Of a stretch of DNA of 64,000 bases, positions 36,301 through 49,150 are shown one piece after another. Origin of the DNA: Xiphias gladius (Eukaryota > Chordata > Actinopteri > Istiophoriformes > Xiphiidae); the NCBI RefSeq assembly GCF_016859285.1, contig NC_053407.1, positions 19,836,699 through 19,900,698 of the forward strand, written 5' to 3'. A program made the position numbers and the translations under genes. A model generated the notes under the pieces. It worked only from the letters and a program-made list of their open reading frames with translations, had not been told where the DNA came from and searched no databases. Every line of letters starts with the position of its first letter. Position 1 is the first letter of the stretch.

Positions 36301-39300
36301 GGAAAAAAACACTCTTCCTTCTACTGTGTGACAGTTATTGACCCCAGGAGTTTCTGCACAAGATCATCATTCATGAGGGTTTTAATGTCCCGCTAAAGGT
36401 CACAGAAGCAGGGCCTGACGACACAGAGCAGCTTCAGCTCAACTCACCGCCGCAATGCAGTTCCCAGTTTGTGCCAGTGTACATTTGAGTTAAACAGCTA
36501 AGCATCCAATTTTCCTTAGAATATACAGTATACCCAACAATCTTAGAAAAACCCAGTAAGTCATTTAAGAATGCAGACTATTGCTCTGAGGGTATTTACA
36601 GAATCATCTAAGACTCTTCTAACCAGCTGAATGAAAACATATTCTGTCTGCCGCACAATTAAAAAAAGTAAAGATTTTTTACGCATTTCTCAAGTTGAAA
36701 CTGCATCCTATCCAGGTAGTTGTATTCAGGGATTGTTTTTGTTGTTAAATGACCTTCTGTGTTTTTTAAAAGTATATATTTTACAGAAGAGGATCTGTGA
36801 CTAATACGTGAAAGGCTGTGCTTCGTTTTGCTGCTCCCAGATAGGCTGTTTCGATGTGTCAAACTCTTGCGTGTGTCGGTGAGAGTGACGGATCCGGCGA
36901 TTTACTCTTGATCATGCTGACATCATTGGCTCCGTCTCCTATGGCCAGGGTGACGGCCCTCTTGTGCCTCTTCACCAGCTCCACCACCTGAGCTTTCTGC
37001 ATCGGAGTGACCCGGCAGCAGATGACTGTTTTACACAAACAGGCCAAGTCCAGCAAGATGTGCTCCAGCTGCGGCTCCAGAGCATAAGCCTGGAGGGAGA
37101 ACACATACGTCCCATCCGTTAAACCCATCATTGCCATCCTATACCATCAACCCCCTGAAGAGCCAACACCAGGCAACAGCTCAATGTAACACTATGCTCA
37201 GGGCGCAGCGAGAGAGCAGCAACTCTGCGAGGAAATTGATGTTAATGAAAACCAGTAATAGGGCTCAGGGCCCCCGGCAGCACAGCGGCTCTCTGCTCAT
37301 TACAGACTCAGCAGAGTCAGCAGTAGATACAGAGATGCAAGACTCAGCAAACAGCAACACGTTCACCGCTTAACAAAGTAAAACCTGCAAGCATCAGTAC
37401 CAAAATAAAAACCATTATGGGATAAAACAAGCACAACAGCAGACGAAATAGTTATAATTTCATATAATGTAACGCGTCTGAGTATCTTACCAAACTGTGT
37501 CCATTGATGACCAAGGCATACTCTGCAATAATGGTTTCTTCAAACACAGAGTCATCTGCAAACATATCTGTCCTCCCAACATCTCCTGCACTGCTAACTC
37601 GGCTCAGGCTGAGAATTTGCTCTTTAGCACTCCTGAGAGGAGAGAGAAGCAAACAAACATACATCTTCAGCGTGTTTCTAAATTTCATCAATTTTGTACA
37701 GACTTCTGTTGATCAGTGGGATAAAATTTTACTCGTAGGCAGAGCATTTTTTAAGACTTTAAACAACAGGACTTGCCACAAATGGGGCCATAAACGGTGG
37801 CGCAGCAGATTTCCCCTGTGACTTGCTTGCAGTTGGTGTAAAAATGTCAATCTGTTGTGTGGGGAGAGGTCAAGTGACAAACGTATAATGAGTCACCTGA
37901 GCTGCTGCTGCACCTCCAGCAGAGTAAGGCCAGAGATAACGAACACCTCATTCATGTCGTCTCGCAGCATGTTGCAGGAGTAGCCGATGTTCATCGCGGT
38001 CTCTGAAACGTCGTACACAGTTTAGAGCTCTGTAGCTTTTCGTAGATGAGTTAGATAATTTAGGTGAATAACGTTACCTAGTTTGTCTCCCGTGAGGACC
38101 CAGATCTTGATGTCGGCTAGATTTAGACAGGCAATCGTCTCTGGGACTCCTTCCTGTAGTTTGTCCTCTATTGCTGTGGCTCCTAGAAGCTTCAACCACA
38201 ACAGCAGTCAGTCTGCAGAGGCTAAATGAGTTGGATCGTTTCAGGGATGTAAACAAAAGGATGTCAATTTTACCTTCAAGCCCTGCTCGATCTCCTCGTA
38301 GAGAGCGGCCAGCAGATCCTCACGGTTCTCAATTATAGTGCTGGCAAACAGAAACTTCTTCATCCAAACTTCAAAATAATTTTCATCAAGATCTTTATAG
38401 GCCAGAGCTAATGTTCGAAGCCCTTCTCCAGCGAATTCCTGCAAGGGGAAAAAATCTCAAATTCTGATGTGCAACAAAATATAAAGCACTATAATTTGTA
38501 TAATAATAACAGCATCGACAGTATAACTGTGACAGATGACATGAAATTCAAAACTTAAATAGTATGTTTTAACCAGAGACACTAATGCAATCTGATTCCA
38601 GCTATTTCTGAAATGTTGACGAAACCATCAACACTCTCAGCACAACCTGCTGCAAGACTCATCAGTATTACATAGGCACATTTAGGTTTTTTGTCTGGTG
38701 CATTGATTTTTATGAAACTATAAATACAGATGGATAGTGCGTAGTGCACTTACTTAAAAATGTGTACACTGCTTAATGCTATCCAATCAAATAACACTTA
38801 CACTGAGATGCTCTGAGGTAGTGTACATAAGGTCTTCACTGGAGGAATCCAGGCGGTCAAAGATAATAGTGTCGGCTCCTTTGGAGTAAAGTTTAATGTG
38901 GCCTTGTGGATTTCTTACTGTAAAACACAGGAACACAGCAAACAACATTACTTTTTTTTATCAAATCTTCTTAGCATACAAAAAAAACACAAGGATTACA
39001 GACTGCAAACAGATGCATGCACATAGAGACAGAAACTTCATGCGATTTGAAAATAAAGATTCATTACTGATTGCCGTAAGTTTAAAAAAAAAAAATTAGG
39101 CATCACTTTCTGATATGGCACCATTTATAAAGGCTTTAGAAACCGTAATTACATGCTTTATCAATGGTTAACAAATGCTTACTAATGCTTTACAGATCAG
39201 TTATAAGCCATTAATAACAACAACTTTTGGGTTTCCACGTTGTGGAAAATCCTCCTCCAGCTCGACACTTTGCTGGCACGTAAATTCCTTAAGGAGACCC

Positions 39301-42300
39301 ATCCAAGCCATCACGTCTCCAGTTATAAATGTTAGTGGGCCATTAACAAAGTGTCGTGGGTTTCTCAGTTAGTAATAAGCCATCAACAAACGTTAGTCAG
39401 TCACCTATAAATGTTGATAAATCACCAATAAAGGGTTCTACAATAATCCATCAAATTTGTAGTTATGAATGTTAATAAGTTGTTTAAAAAAGACTTTGGT
39501 CCAGATGTTCCGCAGCTTTTTTCCAGAAAGTGAGTGGTCAAACAGTCCCCTGGAGAGGTCTCCCTAATTAATAATAAGTGTCATGCTGGAAGAGGGTCTT
39601 CCACAACCTGGCAACCCAAAAGTTGTTTTTATTAATGCCATATAACTGATCTAAAAAGCATTAGGAAATTACTTATTAACTAGTTATAAAGCCATTAATT
39701 ACAGCTTAGAAAACGTCTACAAATGGTGCCTTATCAGAAAGTGGTAGCAGAAAATGTTAAATAGGAGTTCAGAGGAGAAACAGAATGACTGTTGATTTGG
39801 ATTAATGTCATTTTCTAGATTATTAATGTGCATGAAAAGTCGTGTTGACTCCTTGTAAGATAGAACTAGAGTGTACTAGAGCAATGCCATTATAAGTGAA
39901 GACCTAACCAATGACACTCATTCTCTTGCGCACGTTGTTGAAGTCCAGTATGGCCAGCAGCTGGTAGGTGACAGCTCGTCCCATCTCGCACAGTGTGATG
40001 GTCTCGGGGGTTCGAGCCCGGAAGACAAATCCAAAGTTTCGTGCCGCGGTGACCAGCGCTCCCTCGTCAGGTGACTGGGCCTGGTACACCAAATGTCCTT
40101 CACGTTAACAGAAAAACACCAATCAGAAAAACTCTTTAATAAACTAGGTAATAGCTGTTATTACTGCTACAAATACTGGACTGGGTGTGTGTTTTACCTT
40201 CCCGCTTCTCCTCCGACATCACAGTGTGGCACAAAGCCAGCAGTCTGAAGAACTCCTGCACTGCTGGATCCTCCAGTTTAACGGCTTCAACCAGGCTGTC
40301 GTCGTAGAACTTAAATGTTCTGTCACGGAGAGGGTTGAAGGAAAAGTCCAAACAGGCTGTTTTCTGAAGGGACATTGACCATCAACATAGTTAGAAGAAA
40401 ATTATAATAGTATTAGAGAGTTAGTATTTTTGGTTGTTTAGCTTTACTTACTTCTGTAATTTCCACCTTATGGTCAAATTCATCATAGACGTCCCCTAAG
40501 AGAAAAAAAAGGTAACGTAGTGAGATAAATATCTTGTCAAGATTACAGGAATACAGCGCAACAGTAATATATGAGTATTAAAGAGTTTCAAAAAGCTCCA
40601 CACCGTACGTGTGTCCATTAATGGAGCACTTGCTGAACACCATGATGTTCTGGGTGAGGGTGCCGGTCTTGTCGGAGAAGATGAATTCCACCTGGCCGAG
40701 CTCCTCGTTCAGGGTGGTGGTGCGCGCTTCGGCTGCAGTGTCCGTCTGACTGTGGTACATCTTCCGGTCCCAGTTAATGAAGTAACTGTGACAGAGCCGC
40801 AGGACCTCCACGCTGGAGTAAGGTTCATACATTTCATTGTACAACATAGCTTGTAACAGGAAATCATTTGCAAAACTGGAAGGTTTACTTTCAAAATAAA
40901 ACGTGCACCGCTTGAACAAAATGACAAAATAAGGGTATTTATAAAAAGAATTAAGGAAATTTTAGACTATGGCAGACAGCTGTATGTTCTTTGACCTTAC
41001 CTGACATACAGTGAGATGGGCACAACGGTGTTGAGGATGATGATGTAGGACCAGAAGGTGAGGAAGCCAGAGAAAACAGCGCTGCTCTGAATCTCATTCC
41101 ACAGCAAAAACACCTGGAAGTTTCTGCCAACCCGACTCTCCCAGATAGTGTTTCCGATGGCCAAAATAACTCCCATACAAATGAGGAAGGCAAAGATCTG
41201 AAATATAGAATCAGCATTTTACCTTAATTTTGAAAGTTGTGTTTCACGGTACACAGATGTTTTCACTTACCGTTACCTTCTCAGGGTTGTGTGGTTGTAC
41301 ACAGACTACGCTTGATTGCCCTTTTATTTTGTTGTAACCGTTCACACAACTTACTCCTCATTTGTATTAGCACAAATGACCTCACATACAATAACTCCTG
41401 AGCAGAGGTCTAATTGATCAGAATATGCTAATAAGTGAACATACTGTCACTTACCTACAACATCGTTTTGGTTTATTAATTAATGGCTCTGCTGAAACGC
41501 ACACCTTTCCTGTGCAAAAAATAGGCAAAGTGCACTATGGAAGTCACCCCGATGAAGCAGTGTCTGGCTTACCCACAAGACCAAAGTGTTCATCAGTTTG
41601 TCAATACTTGTCCTTTTAAATTTTGTGCTTCCGCTGTTCTGCATCAGCTTGGTTTGGAGCCCTGTTTGGAGGAAGGGGAATCAATTGTCAGTGTTGAAAG
41701 AGCGTGAAGCACAGGAGGGTTTATGAGCTGCCAGAGAAAATACAGACAAGGCTGATTGATGCTGTGAATGAAAGCATCAAAATAAAAATATCATACCAGC
41801 AAATATGACCATTCCAAAGCACCACTCAGTGTTTCTGAGCACACAACCTCGCAGCAGCAATTTTTCATTATCCAGGGGGTATTTATTGTCTCTCCAGTAT
41901 AATGTTCCTATAAATTTATCCAGCTTGTTGTTTGGTGGCTCACAAATGACTTCTCCTGAGGAACACGGTAAAAAGAGATTTGCACAACGACAGTCGTTAC
42001 TACAATGGAAAGTTCGAAGACACTCATTCACACAACAGAAATCTGAGAAGTATCACATGTCCACACGCAGCCAGCCCGAGGAGTCCATAAATGATTGATT
42101 GCACAAATTTAAAAATAAATATTTCAAGCATCATCTCACCGTCAAAGTCCATCAGTTTTGAAATATCTCCTAAATCTGAGGTGATGGCCAAGGCCTGGCG
42201 AACTTTCAGATTTGTCTCTCTGTAGGGGCAAAGATGGAAGCAGAAAATTCTTCTCTGGTGACATGAGTCACATCCATTCAATTCCCTCATATTCTCACAG

Positions 42301-42886
42301 TTTGTATCATCAAACAATTGACAGCGTGTCTTGTTTGATTGAAATTTGGACTTCTTCAGTTTGACTGTTTACGTGACCAGTGCAGCACTTACCCATCTAA
42401 CTCTGCAGTCTCAACATAGCACAGTCCATAGGGCTCACTACTAGAGAGGAGGAGGATGTCTGCCTGCGTGTAAAACCAATATGAAACACTGAGTAGTGAA
42501 AAAAGGCAATAAGCCAGTCTCTGCACCACTGAACCTGCAAGAGCTGCCAGCGGTCTCTGAATCTCCCAAAAGAATCCTTAAATTGTTAACCTTCTCTAGC
42601 TATTTCTTCTATTATATCTGAATATAAGACACGGATTTGAACTTCCTCTAAGAGATGGTGCAACAAAATCAAAAAGGCATTCCACATTAAATGAATCAGC
42701 AGTATCAAAACATCTAATTCACAGCAATGTGTACAACATAATAGAACAGTTTACTCACAGCAACAAACTGATTATTCTCTAGTTTGATGATATCCCCCAC
42801 TCGAACGTTCATCCATTTCTCACTCTGCAAACTTGAAAACACGAAGCACAAAAGCTTATAATTAAACTGGATAAATGTCCTTGAAC

Positions 42887-42940
<54 letters not shown>

Positions 42941-45900
42941 GTGCATGTGATTTGCTTTTCAGCAATCACAAAAAGTATTTATATACCTTCCCTTGATGAG
43001 AACCTGAGACTGGCGGTTGTTGACTTGCTGGTCACTCTTGTGTCGGAACTGAATTTTAAAGAAGGGGTTAACAGTTTTACCATGGGAGACAGATAAAGAG
43101 GAGCATTCAGAAGAGCTGAAAACACAAAGTAGATGACTAACATAGTCGTCTGTGGCATCCTTGACAGCCGTGATTACCAGCACCAACACCAAAGGCACGA
43201 TGGTTGTGAACCAGGACAGAGAGGATATTTCTGGAATTAGCTATGTGAAAAGAAAAGGCCAGGTTAGTCCACTCAGTTCATTCATTAAAACTGTGTGTGA
43301 CCGCAGGTTTTTTTCCTCACAGACACGGTTGATCTTACCTGCAGTATCAACAGCACTAAGAAGTACGCATTGGCCACCCTCTGGAACTGCTCGAACATGT
43401 TTATGGGCAGGAAGGTGAAGATGTTGTACTTTGAGGTTCTGATGAGATTGTCCTGAATAATGACACGTTTAGAAAATAGCACGGATGAGCCTAAACTTGT
43501 GACTGATGCAAACCTAATGCAATTTTAAGGTCTACTTACGCCATAAGAGAACTTGTCATTGTAGTCCCGCGCATTGGCTCTTACATGGCGTTCCTTCTCT
43601 ACATACAGATAAAAATACACATGATTAAAATAAATATAAAACTTCAGACTTAGTTTCTTTTCCGTTTCTTACAAATATTTGTTGATTTTCATACATAGAC
43701 TGTAAGAGAGAGCTAAATTCCCTGTGTACTCTCTTCACCTACTCTTGTGACTTGCTTTTATCTCCGCCCTTTAACTGCAACTTCATGAACTTAAAAGACA
43801 ACTGCTACGCAGCTCCATCGCTCTCTGTCCAACCTATTTCCTAATGAACCTCATATTTATGCCACAGACCAGACCTCTGTCTGCCCTTTTTAACATCACT
43901 CCCTTTTTTAACTCCTTCAGTTTAGACAAACACATAACAAAACATCAAAACTTAATCACTTATGATTTACATAGTATGAAAGAGATTTATACAGGCCCAT
44001 TCCGGGTATCGGTACATTTAAACATTTCATTTAGTTTATTTTTGTGAGGTGAGATCCCACTAAAAGATCGGTCTACCCTCTACTGCTACTGTGAGACTTT
44101 CCACTGGGGGAAGCTTATACGTGTCTCTCTACCACAGCAATGTAGTCAGGGGTTTTTTCTTTAAGCAACTGAAGCAGAATGAAACGTCTCATCGGATGTA
44201 GCAGCTTTGAAAGAATGCAGATTTTAATTTCCATATGGCTTTTCATATATTCGTCTAGTATGTTTTAATAAATGAGCGTGACCACACATAATTAAATTAG
44301 GTCTGCACTTCTGTTTTACAGTTTATGCAAATGGAAGTGACATTTGAATTGATCACACTTAGAAGTGGAAGTGGTCGTTGTAATCTATGAAGTACGTGTG
44401 TTATGGTGGCAGCCAATTCACAACATTTTTCACCCTTTTTTGCCCTTTCGTCAGTCTGCCAGTCCCCAATATCTCTCGTTATTTCACCTGCAATCAGCCT
44501 TTTTCACAGAAGACATTTTAACGAGTAACAGTAAGAAACCTACGGGTATAAATAAGAAAGTTAATGTTTAACTTAACTGCTACTATGTGATACTGACCCT
44601 CAATGAACCTGGTACAAGGCAAGGTTGTTCTCGATTCAAGCAGTGTATTCACCCATTCCCCATGATCTGCTGCAATGTCAATGTCACCCTCCCAGGTACT
44701 TCAGACAGAGATTATTACCTCACTTCCTTGATTTTTATAAAAGGGGAAATCTTGTACTGCTCTTTCATAAAGCAAAGGGAGTTTTACTCCCTAATATAGA
44801 TCAGGCTATAAATTCACTGGACGTTACATTTCACATATGCCACTCTATAGCGTCTTTCAGTAGACTGTCGTTGCCTCCTTAAATTCTGCCTTCTTTCAAA
44901 CTCTACCCCTCTAAGTTTGTAGTGCCGGCTTTTCATAATCTTAAACCAATCCAAAATTACCCTGATGACATCATCATGGTTATTTTTTTCAAACTTTAGA
45001 AAGCTCCTCCCAGAGCCACAGAAAACATAATAAAACTGTTTTCGTACTGAACTTGGTGTATAAAAACAGTGGAGGATATTTGGCTTTCCTGCTGAGAGTT
45101 AGATGTGAAGATTGATACTACTCTCATGTTTGTACAGTAAACATGATGCTATAGCCAGCAGCTGGTTAGCTTAGCTTAGCATAAAGACTGGAAACAGGGG
45201 GAAACATCTAGCCTGGCTCTGACAGAAGGCAACAAAATCCACCCACCAGCACCTTTTAAGCTCAGTAATTAACAAGTTATGACTTGTTAGGAAGTGTAAA
45301 CGCTCTAAATTAGAACTTATCAATAACCTATCATTTATTGGCATTCAGTGACATGTCATAATTACACACTTACTATGACATTTTGTGTTGTTATGGATGT
45401 TAAAAGCTATTTCTCTTGTTTACTACCATGGCATTTGGTATTCTATTATGGCTCTTTCACAGTATCACTCATCATATCATACAACATGGTTATGATGGGC
45501 ATAAATATCCATGGACATCATTACACATCGTAATATGCTTGATATACCCTCTAAAGGGAAGCAAAGCTTCAAATAACACCTCTTACTTCATGGGTTTGAT
45601 AAAGTAAGAGTGTCTGTGGCATGCGGAAGCTGTCTGAGCCTGCCACCTTTTTACCCAAGAACTGAATACTTGAGTCACAATTACAACTCCGGCATTCATC
45701 CCATGGCTCATACGTCAAGGCGATGCATTAACCTTGCTCAGCCATGCTTCTTAAACAGTCCCAGCAGGAAACTTATCAAAGGGCTCTAACTTTCCAGACA
45801 GAGCGATAGCTGAAGGAGCACAGAGCCAGATCTGTTGATTCCAAACAAGGTTAAATCATTGTTGAATTATGCATAATACACATGCAGAGAGCTGCAACAG

Positions 45901-46872
45901 GATAGACCTGCTCACACGACAGCCTGGCCTCATCCTACGATCAGTTACTGTGACAATTATTTATTAAGAAAGGCTTTTGTTGTCCAAAGGCTTTGGTTGC
46001 ATACACATTTAATTATAAGGTTATAAATACAATATTGTTTTTTCTAATACAGCAAAAAGTTATCTCAGTTTTCTGATTTATGAAAGAGCTTTATTGTTTT
46101 TACTGGAAACTTCAGCAGACTCTTGAGTAAGCCTGCAAGTCTGAACAGCTGAGATCATGCAGTGAAATTAGTCACAAATGCTTCAGGAAATAATTCAGCC
46201 ACCATTTCTCCTGAGTCTGACATTGATACAGGAGGCTTTTAGTTTCAGTAGCTCTGAGACGTCTTTCTTCCCTAAAAGGATGACACCACATATACAGTAT
46301 AAAGTTTAAGGAATTGAAATACAATTGAATTTCATCCAAAAAACATGGAAATATTTTAGTTTGTCTCTGCAAAGCAAAAGCGAGAGCCGCTTACTGATTA
46401 CTGGATGCTACAGAAGAGAGAGAGAGAGACAGGGAGAGACTACGGTATATAGTTTCATTATATCTCTCTAAAACAGTGCAGTGTAGCAGGACAGTACATC
46501 TGCCTGAGAGAAAAAGAAACAAGGTCTGTCTTCTGCTTTTGAAAGATAAATAAAGAAAATTTGAACCGTTTCGTACAATCTACACACCTCAAATCTGCAA
46601 CCAGTTACATGGTTTAAGATTTATTGTTCTTAATTTATTTTAGACCGTTTTGAAAAATCACTTTAGTTTATGCATTAATTTGATATTATGTATTATATTA
46701 TGTATTACGTTGTTCATTTATTGTTGTAACAGTGTTTTTATGGTGCCCTCCTGGCCAGGTTTCTTCTTGAAAAAAAAAAAGCATTTTAACCTGGTTAAAT
46801 AAATGAAATGAAAATACAGAATAAAGGAAAATTTGTATTACCAACATAAGTATTTCTCCTCCAGAATGCCAT
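33374..46872 (-). CDS. atp8b4: Class I phospholipid-transporting P4-ATPase, ATP8B4 type
   Basis: Flippase that moves phospholipid to the cytoplasmic leaflet, normally with a CDC50 partner. Exons: 46872-46842, 43598-43540, 43452-43339, 43240-43142, 43048-42987, 42831-42759, 42463-42393, 42219-42140, 41955-41797, 41661-41573, 41197-41001, 40812-40604, 40495-40452, 40363-40198, 40097-39909, 38917-38802, 38438-38274, 38189-38078, 38002-37897, 37632-37491, 37089-36906, 35897-35674, 35569-35486, 34959-34714, 34616-34478, 34388-34258, 33697-33374. Phases all agree: 1204 aa (human about 1192). DGET is at residues 169-172, PISL in M4 near 339, the phosphorylation motif DKTGT starts at Asp392, LTGDK is near 673-677 and GDGAND is 812-817. 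The start gives [10 protein letters not shown], upstream of a conserved [10 protein letters not shown]8B4 rather than ATP8B1/2 is chosen on sequence ([18 protein letters not shown]) and on synteny with slc27a2 and galk2. Confidence 0.95.
33712..34176. mobile_element. Short non-autonomous inverted-terminal element (MITE-like)
   Basis: The left end reads CAGTGGTGGAAGTTCTTAC; the right end, reverse-complemented, reads CCAGTGTTGGAAAGTAACTA, and similarity continues inward (ACTTA, CAGT and AAGTA units). About 465 bases with no coding capacity. The family is common in percomorph genomes. It is in the last atp8b4 intron, and its left end stops 14 bases from the terminal exon (33697). Confidence 0.8.
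39102..39747. mobile_element. Long palindromic (foldback-like) element in an atp8b4 intron
   Basis: The left end ATCACTTTCTGATATGGCACC is mirrored on the right by GGTGCCTTATCAGAAAGTGGT. Inner arms also pair: CAACTTTTGGGTT near 39220 with AACCCAAAAGTTG near 39608-39625, and GGTTAACAAATGC-type blocks. There is no open frame of interest, so it is a non-autonomous terminal-inverted-repeat element. Confidence 0.75.
42886..42940. repeat. (TA)n followed by poly(T)
   Basis: Alternating TA for about 38 bases, then a T run of about 17. It lies in the atp8b4 intron between the exons at 42987 and 42831. Confidence 0.95.
45145..45280. repeat. Teleost interspersed repeat (GGTAACAAAATCC family)
   Basis: It contains GCTTAGCATAAAGACTGGAA, ACAGGGGGAAACATCTAGCC and AACAAAATCCACCCACCAGC, and shares its core with 10570-10600. 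It lies in the first coding intron of atp8b4 (43598-46842), a 3.2-kb intron in which I see no other gene; open frames at 43.8-45.6 kb are unrecognised and look random. Confidence 0.7.
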
Positions 46873-47754
46873 CTTCTCCTGGGACTTCCCAAGGGTTTCC
46901 CTGAGAGACACATGGAAAACCCAGGTTTAAGTGCCTACTCTGAACAGTGCGGCGCTGAGCGTTTCCCCCGTGGGGACAGTAGTGGAGCGAATGTGGTGGG
47001 GTGGGTGGGGAGTCAGAGTCGGTGAACGCACCTTGGAGTTACATCTGAGGCAACACACAAAGCAAAGTGCCGTCTTGAATCGTTTCTGCCCAGACAAGCT
47101 TGCGTTGAACCAAGCAGCAACGGGCAAATCCCCAGTGAACCGTCTCCTTAGAAAACTGTCCCAGTGAGCGATACGAGGATGGGAGTGTAACCGCTAAACG
47201 AGATGTGTGGTTCCTCAGTTTTCCACAGGACATACGGTAAACTTGGTGTAGGTCTCTTCGTGTTCGTGTGTAGGATAAACTACGGTTTTAAGCAGTGGTA
47301 ATAAAGTGTAGGACAAAGGTGCAAATACCTCTGAAGTCTGCCCACATTTCTCCCTACCTTGCGTAAGTTTGTCACAGGCGCAGGCTTGTGTTGCCTCCAT
47401 GTATCCTGTCATTCAGTGGAGACCGTTGACTCCAAGCACCGCATTCAGCAGACTTCTCCGCAGGAAAAAAAAAAACATTGTCCACCAAACAAAAAAAACA
47501 AAACAAAAAAAAAAACAGAATCACAGGACGTGGACGGAGTCATGCAAACGATAAGCAAAGCCCGCTCGGCTGCGGTGAGCGAGAAAAATAAGACAAGCCT
47601 GCGCAGGGCTGCGAAAACGGCGCGGGAAGGCAACAGTGGCCGGCCCCGCTGCTCCGAGGCACATCTGAGGAGAAACGGTGGGACGGAAGACCGCTCACCG
47701 GGAGCGACGACATGCAGCTGGGGCTGGAGCTTCGCCGGGTGGATGCGGGAGTCT

Positions 47755-47758
<4 letters not shown>
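46873..47758 (-). promoter_or_regulatory. atp8b4 5' UTR exons and probable promoter
   Basis: On the minus strand the first coding exon extends to 46900, where GTCTCTCAG forms an acceptor. A donor AAG/GTAGGG after 47358 fits a noncoding first exon lying between 47358 and about 47750. The sequence at 47560-47720 is GC- and CpG-rich, as expected for a promoter. The exact start site is not determinable by eye. Confidence 0.5.

Positions 47759-47793
<35 letters not shown>
47759..47793. repeat. (GT)n microsatellite
   Basis: A GT run of about 35 bases at the edge of the CpG-rich segment upstream of atp8b4. The histidine/threonine-rich frames across it are artefacts. Confidence 0.97.
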
Positions 47794-47797
<4 letters not shown>

Positions 47798-48961
47798 TGC
47801 GTCTGTCATAGGCTACAAATTTCAGTCTAAAGACCAGTTCATTGGGCGCGGCTTGTCCAACTGGGGACAAAAGCCATGTCCCCAGTTGGGAAAAAGGTGA
47901 TTTCTGGCTCAGTGGTTAAAAAAATAAAGCAAAACAGAACAAAACATATATTTTTTTTAAATAATAAAAGTACATAACTGCACAACTAATTTTCTTTTAA
48001 AAATTGTCAAGCGCCAATATCTACCTATGAGAGAGGAGACCTCCTTAGCCTGCATTTGAACACAGACTGGGACATGACTACACACAAATTTATATTGTTT
48101 CTAACATTTAAACATCTTGCTATGATTAATACTCGGTAAATAATAATGTGGCATTGCACTCTCTTAACACTGGAGTGGCCAAAAGGCACAGCTATATAGA
48201 AAAACCATTCAATTATGTAATGGATAACAAGGCTGTATAAAGTGTATGCAGTGTATATTAGTGGCTATTAATATAGTAGGCCAATATAGTAGTGGCTACT
48301 TTAGTAACAGTGTGTTATTATAGTTGCAAAAATATTCCAACGTTTTAAAAAAATTGGTTGCAACCTCACTCCTCACCCACCACAGCAGCACTGGCGTTGA
48401 TGCTCCATGTCCCCAAAAGAGTGCGTACGCACCAGATTCCCCTCTGCACTGGGAGCTTCTATCTGAGCACTTTTCAGTCTTCACTGTGGGCGTTGGACTC
48501 CAAAATTCACCGAGCCCCTCAGAAAAAAAAAATGAACCTCAGAACTTCCAAGCAGTCCTCTAACACCCTGAGCCATTTAGTTAGGGACAGTCTAGCTCTT
48601 TTTCTTGGAGCTTTTGTCTCTTTCCTTTGGGTGCTGTCCGAGCAAAAAAGTTGAGGCCGCCTTTGGCAGGTCAAGGTGGGCCACGTGGTAAGGCACTGGA
48701 GTAATGGGCCCATTCAGAGGGTTTGAGGTTTGGGTTTTAATCAAACCCACAGGAAAGATTCAAATGTTATATTAAGTATCCTTAGTGTTGCTGTCAGATA
48801 CTTCAGGGAGTTTAGAGGACTGTTTGGTAGCTTGAAGGTTTTGGGTTTGAGAGAGTACGTGTCTATGTAGGTATTCAGTCTTTGGAGTGAAAGTTTGTGG
48901 TATGGCTCAAAATAAATTACTTGACATTCACCACATCTCTGTAGAGCAAGTGGAATGACAT

Positions 48962-49150
48962 TTCAGTATAATTTTATTTTATTTTTTCATATGTTCTTTT
49001 TAAATGATTACGGTTAACTATATTTAAAGTATGCTCATCTTGATTAAGGTTGCAGAATGCACCTACACTGTTGTAAAGGGGAGGAAATTGTTTTGGCACC
49101 GTATCATATGAGGAATTGTATTTAAAATTTACAGCGTCACTCAACATTTT
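48962..49150. repeat. Interspersed direct repeat, copy 1
   Basis: It shares TTTTTAAATGATTAC, TTTAAAGTATGCT and a run of similar bases through GGGGAG and ATCATAT with 51010-51180, in the same orientation. Nature unknown. Confidence 0.7.

Noticed and set aside
42886-42940. AT-rich tract considered as a possible origin or matrix-attachment signal
   Set aside because: A simple TA microsatellite with a T run inside an intron; nothing else supports a function.
43844-45600. Several open frames of 60-85 codons in the large first atp8b4 intron
   Set aside because: No family resemblance, no splice sites pairing with neighbours, and partly overlapping a dispersed repeat.
48660-48740. tRNA-like A- and B-box motifs (GTGGTAAGGCACTGG, GGGTTTGAGGT)
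   Set aside because: No cloverleaf could be closed, and similar fragments nearby on both strands suggest an old SINE at best.
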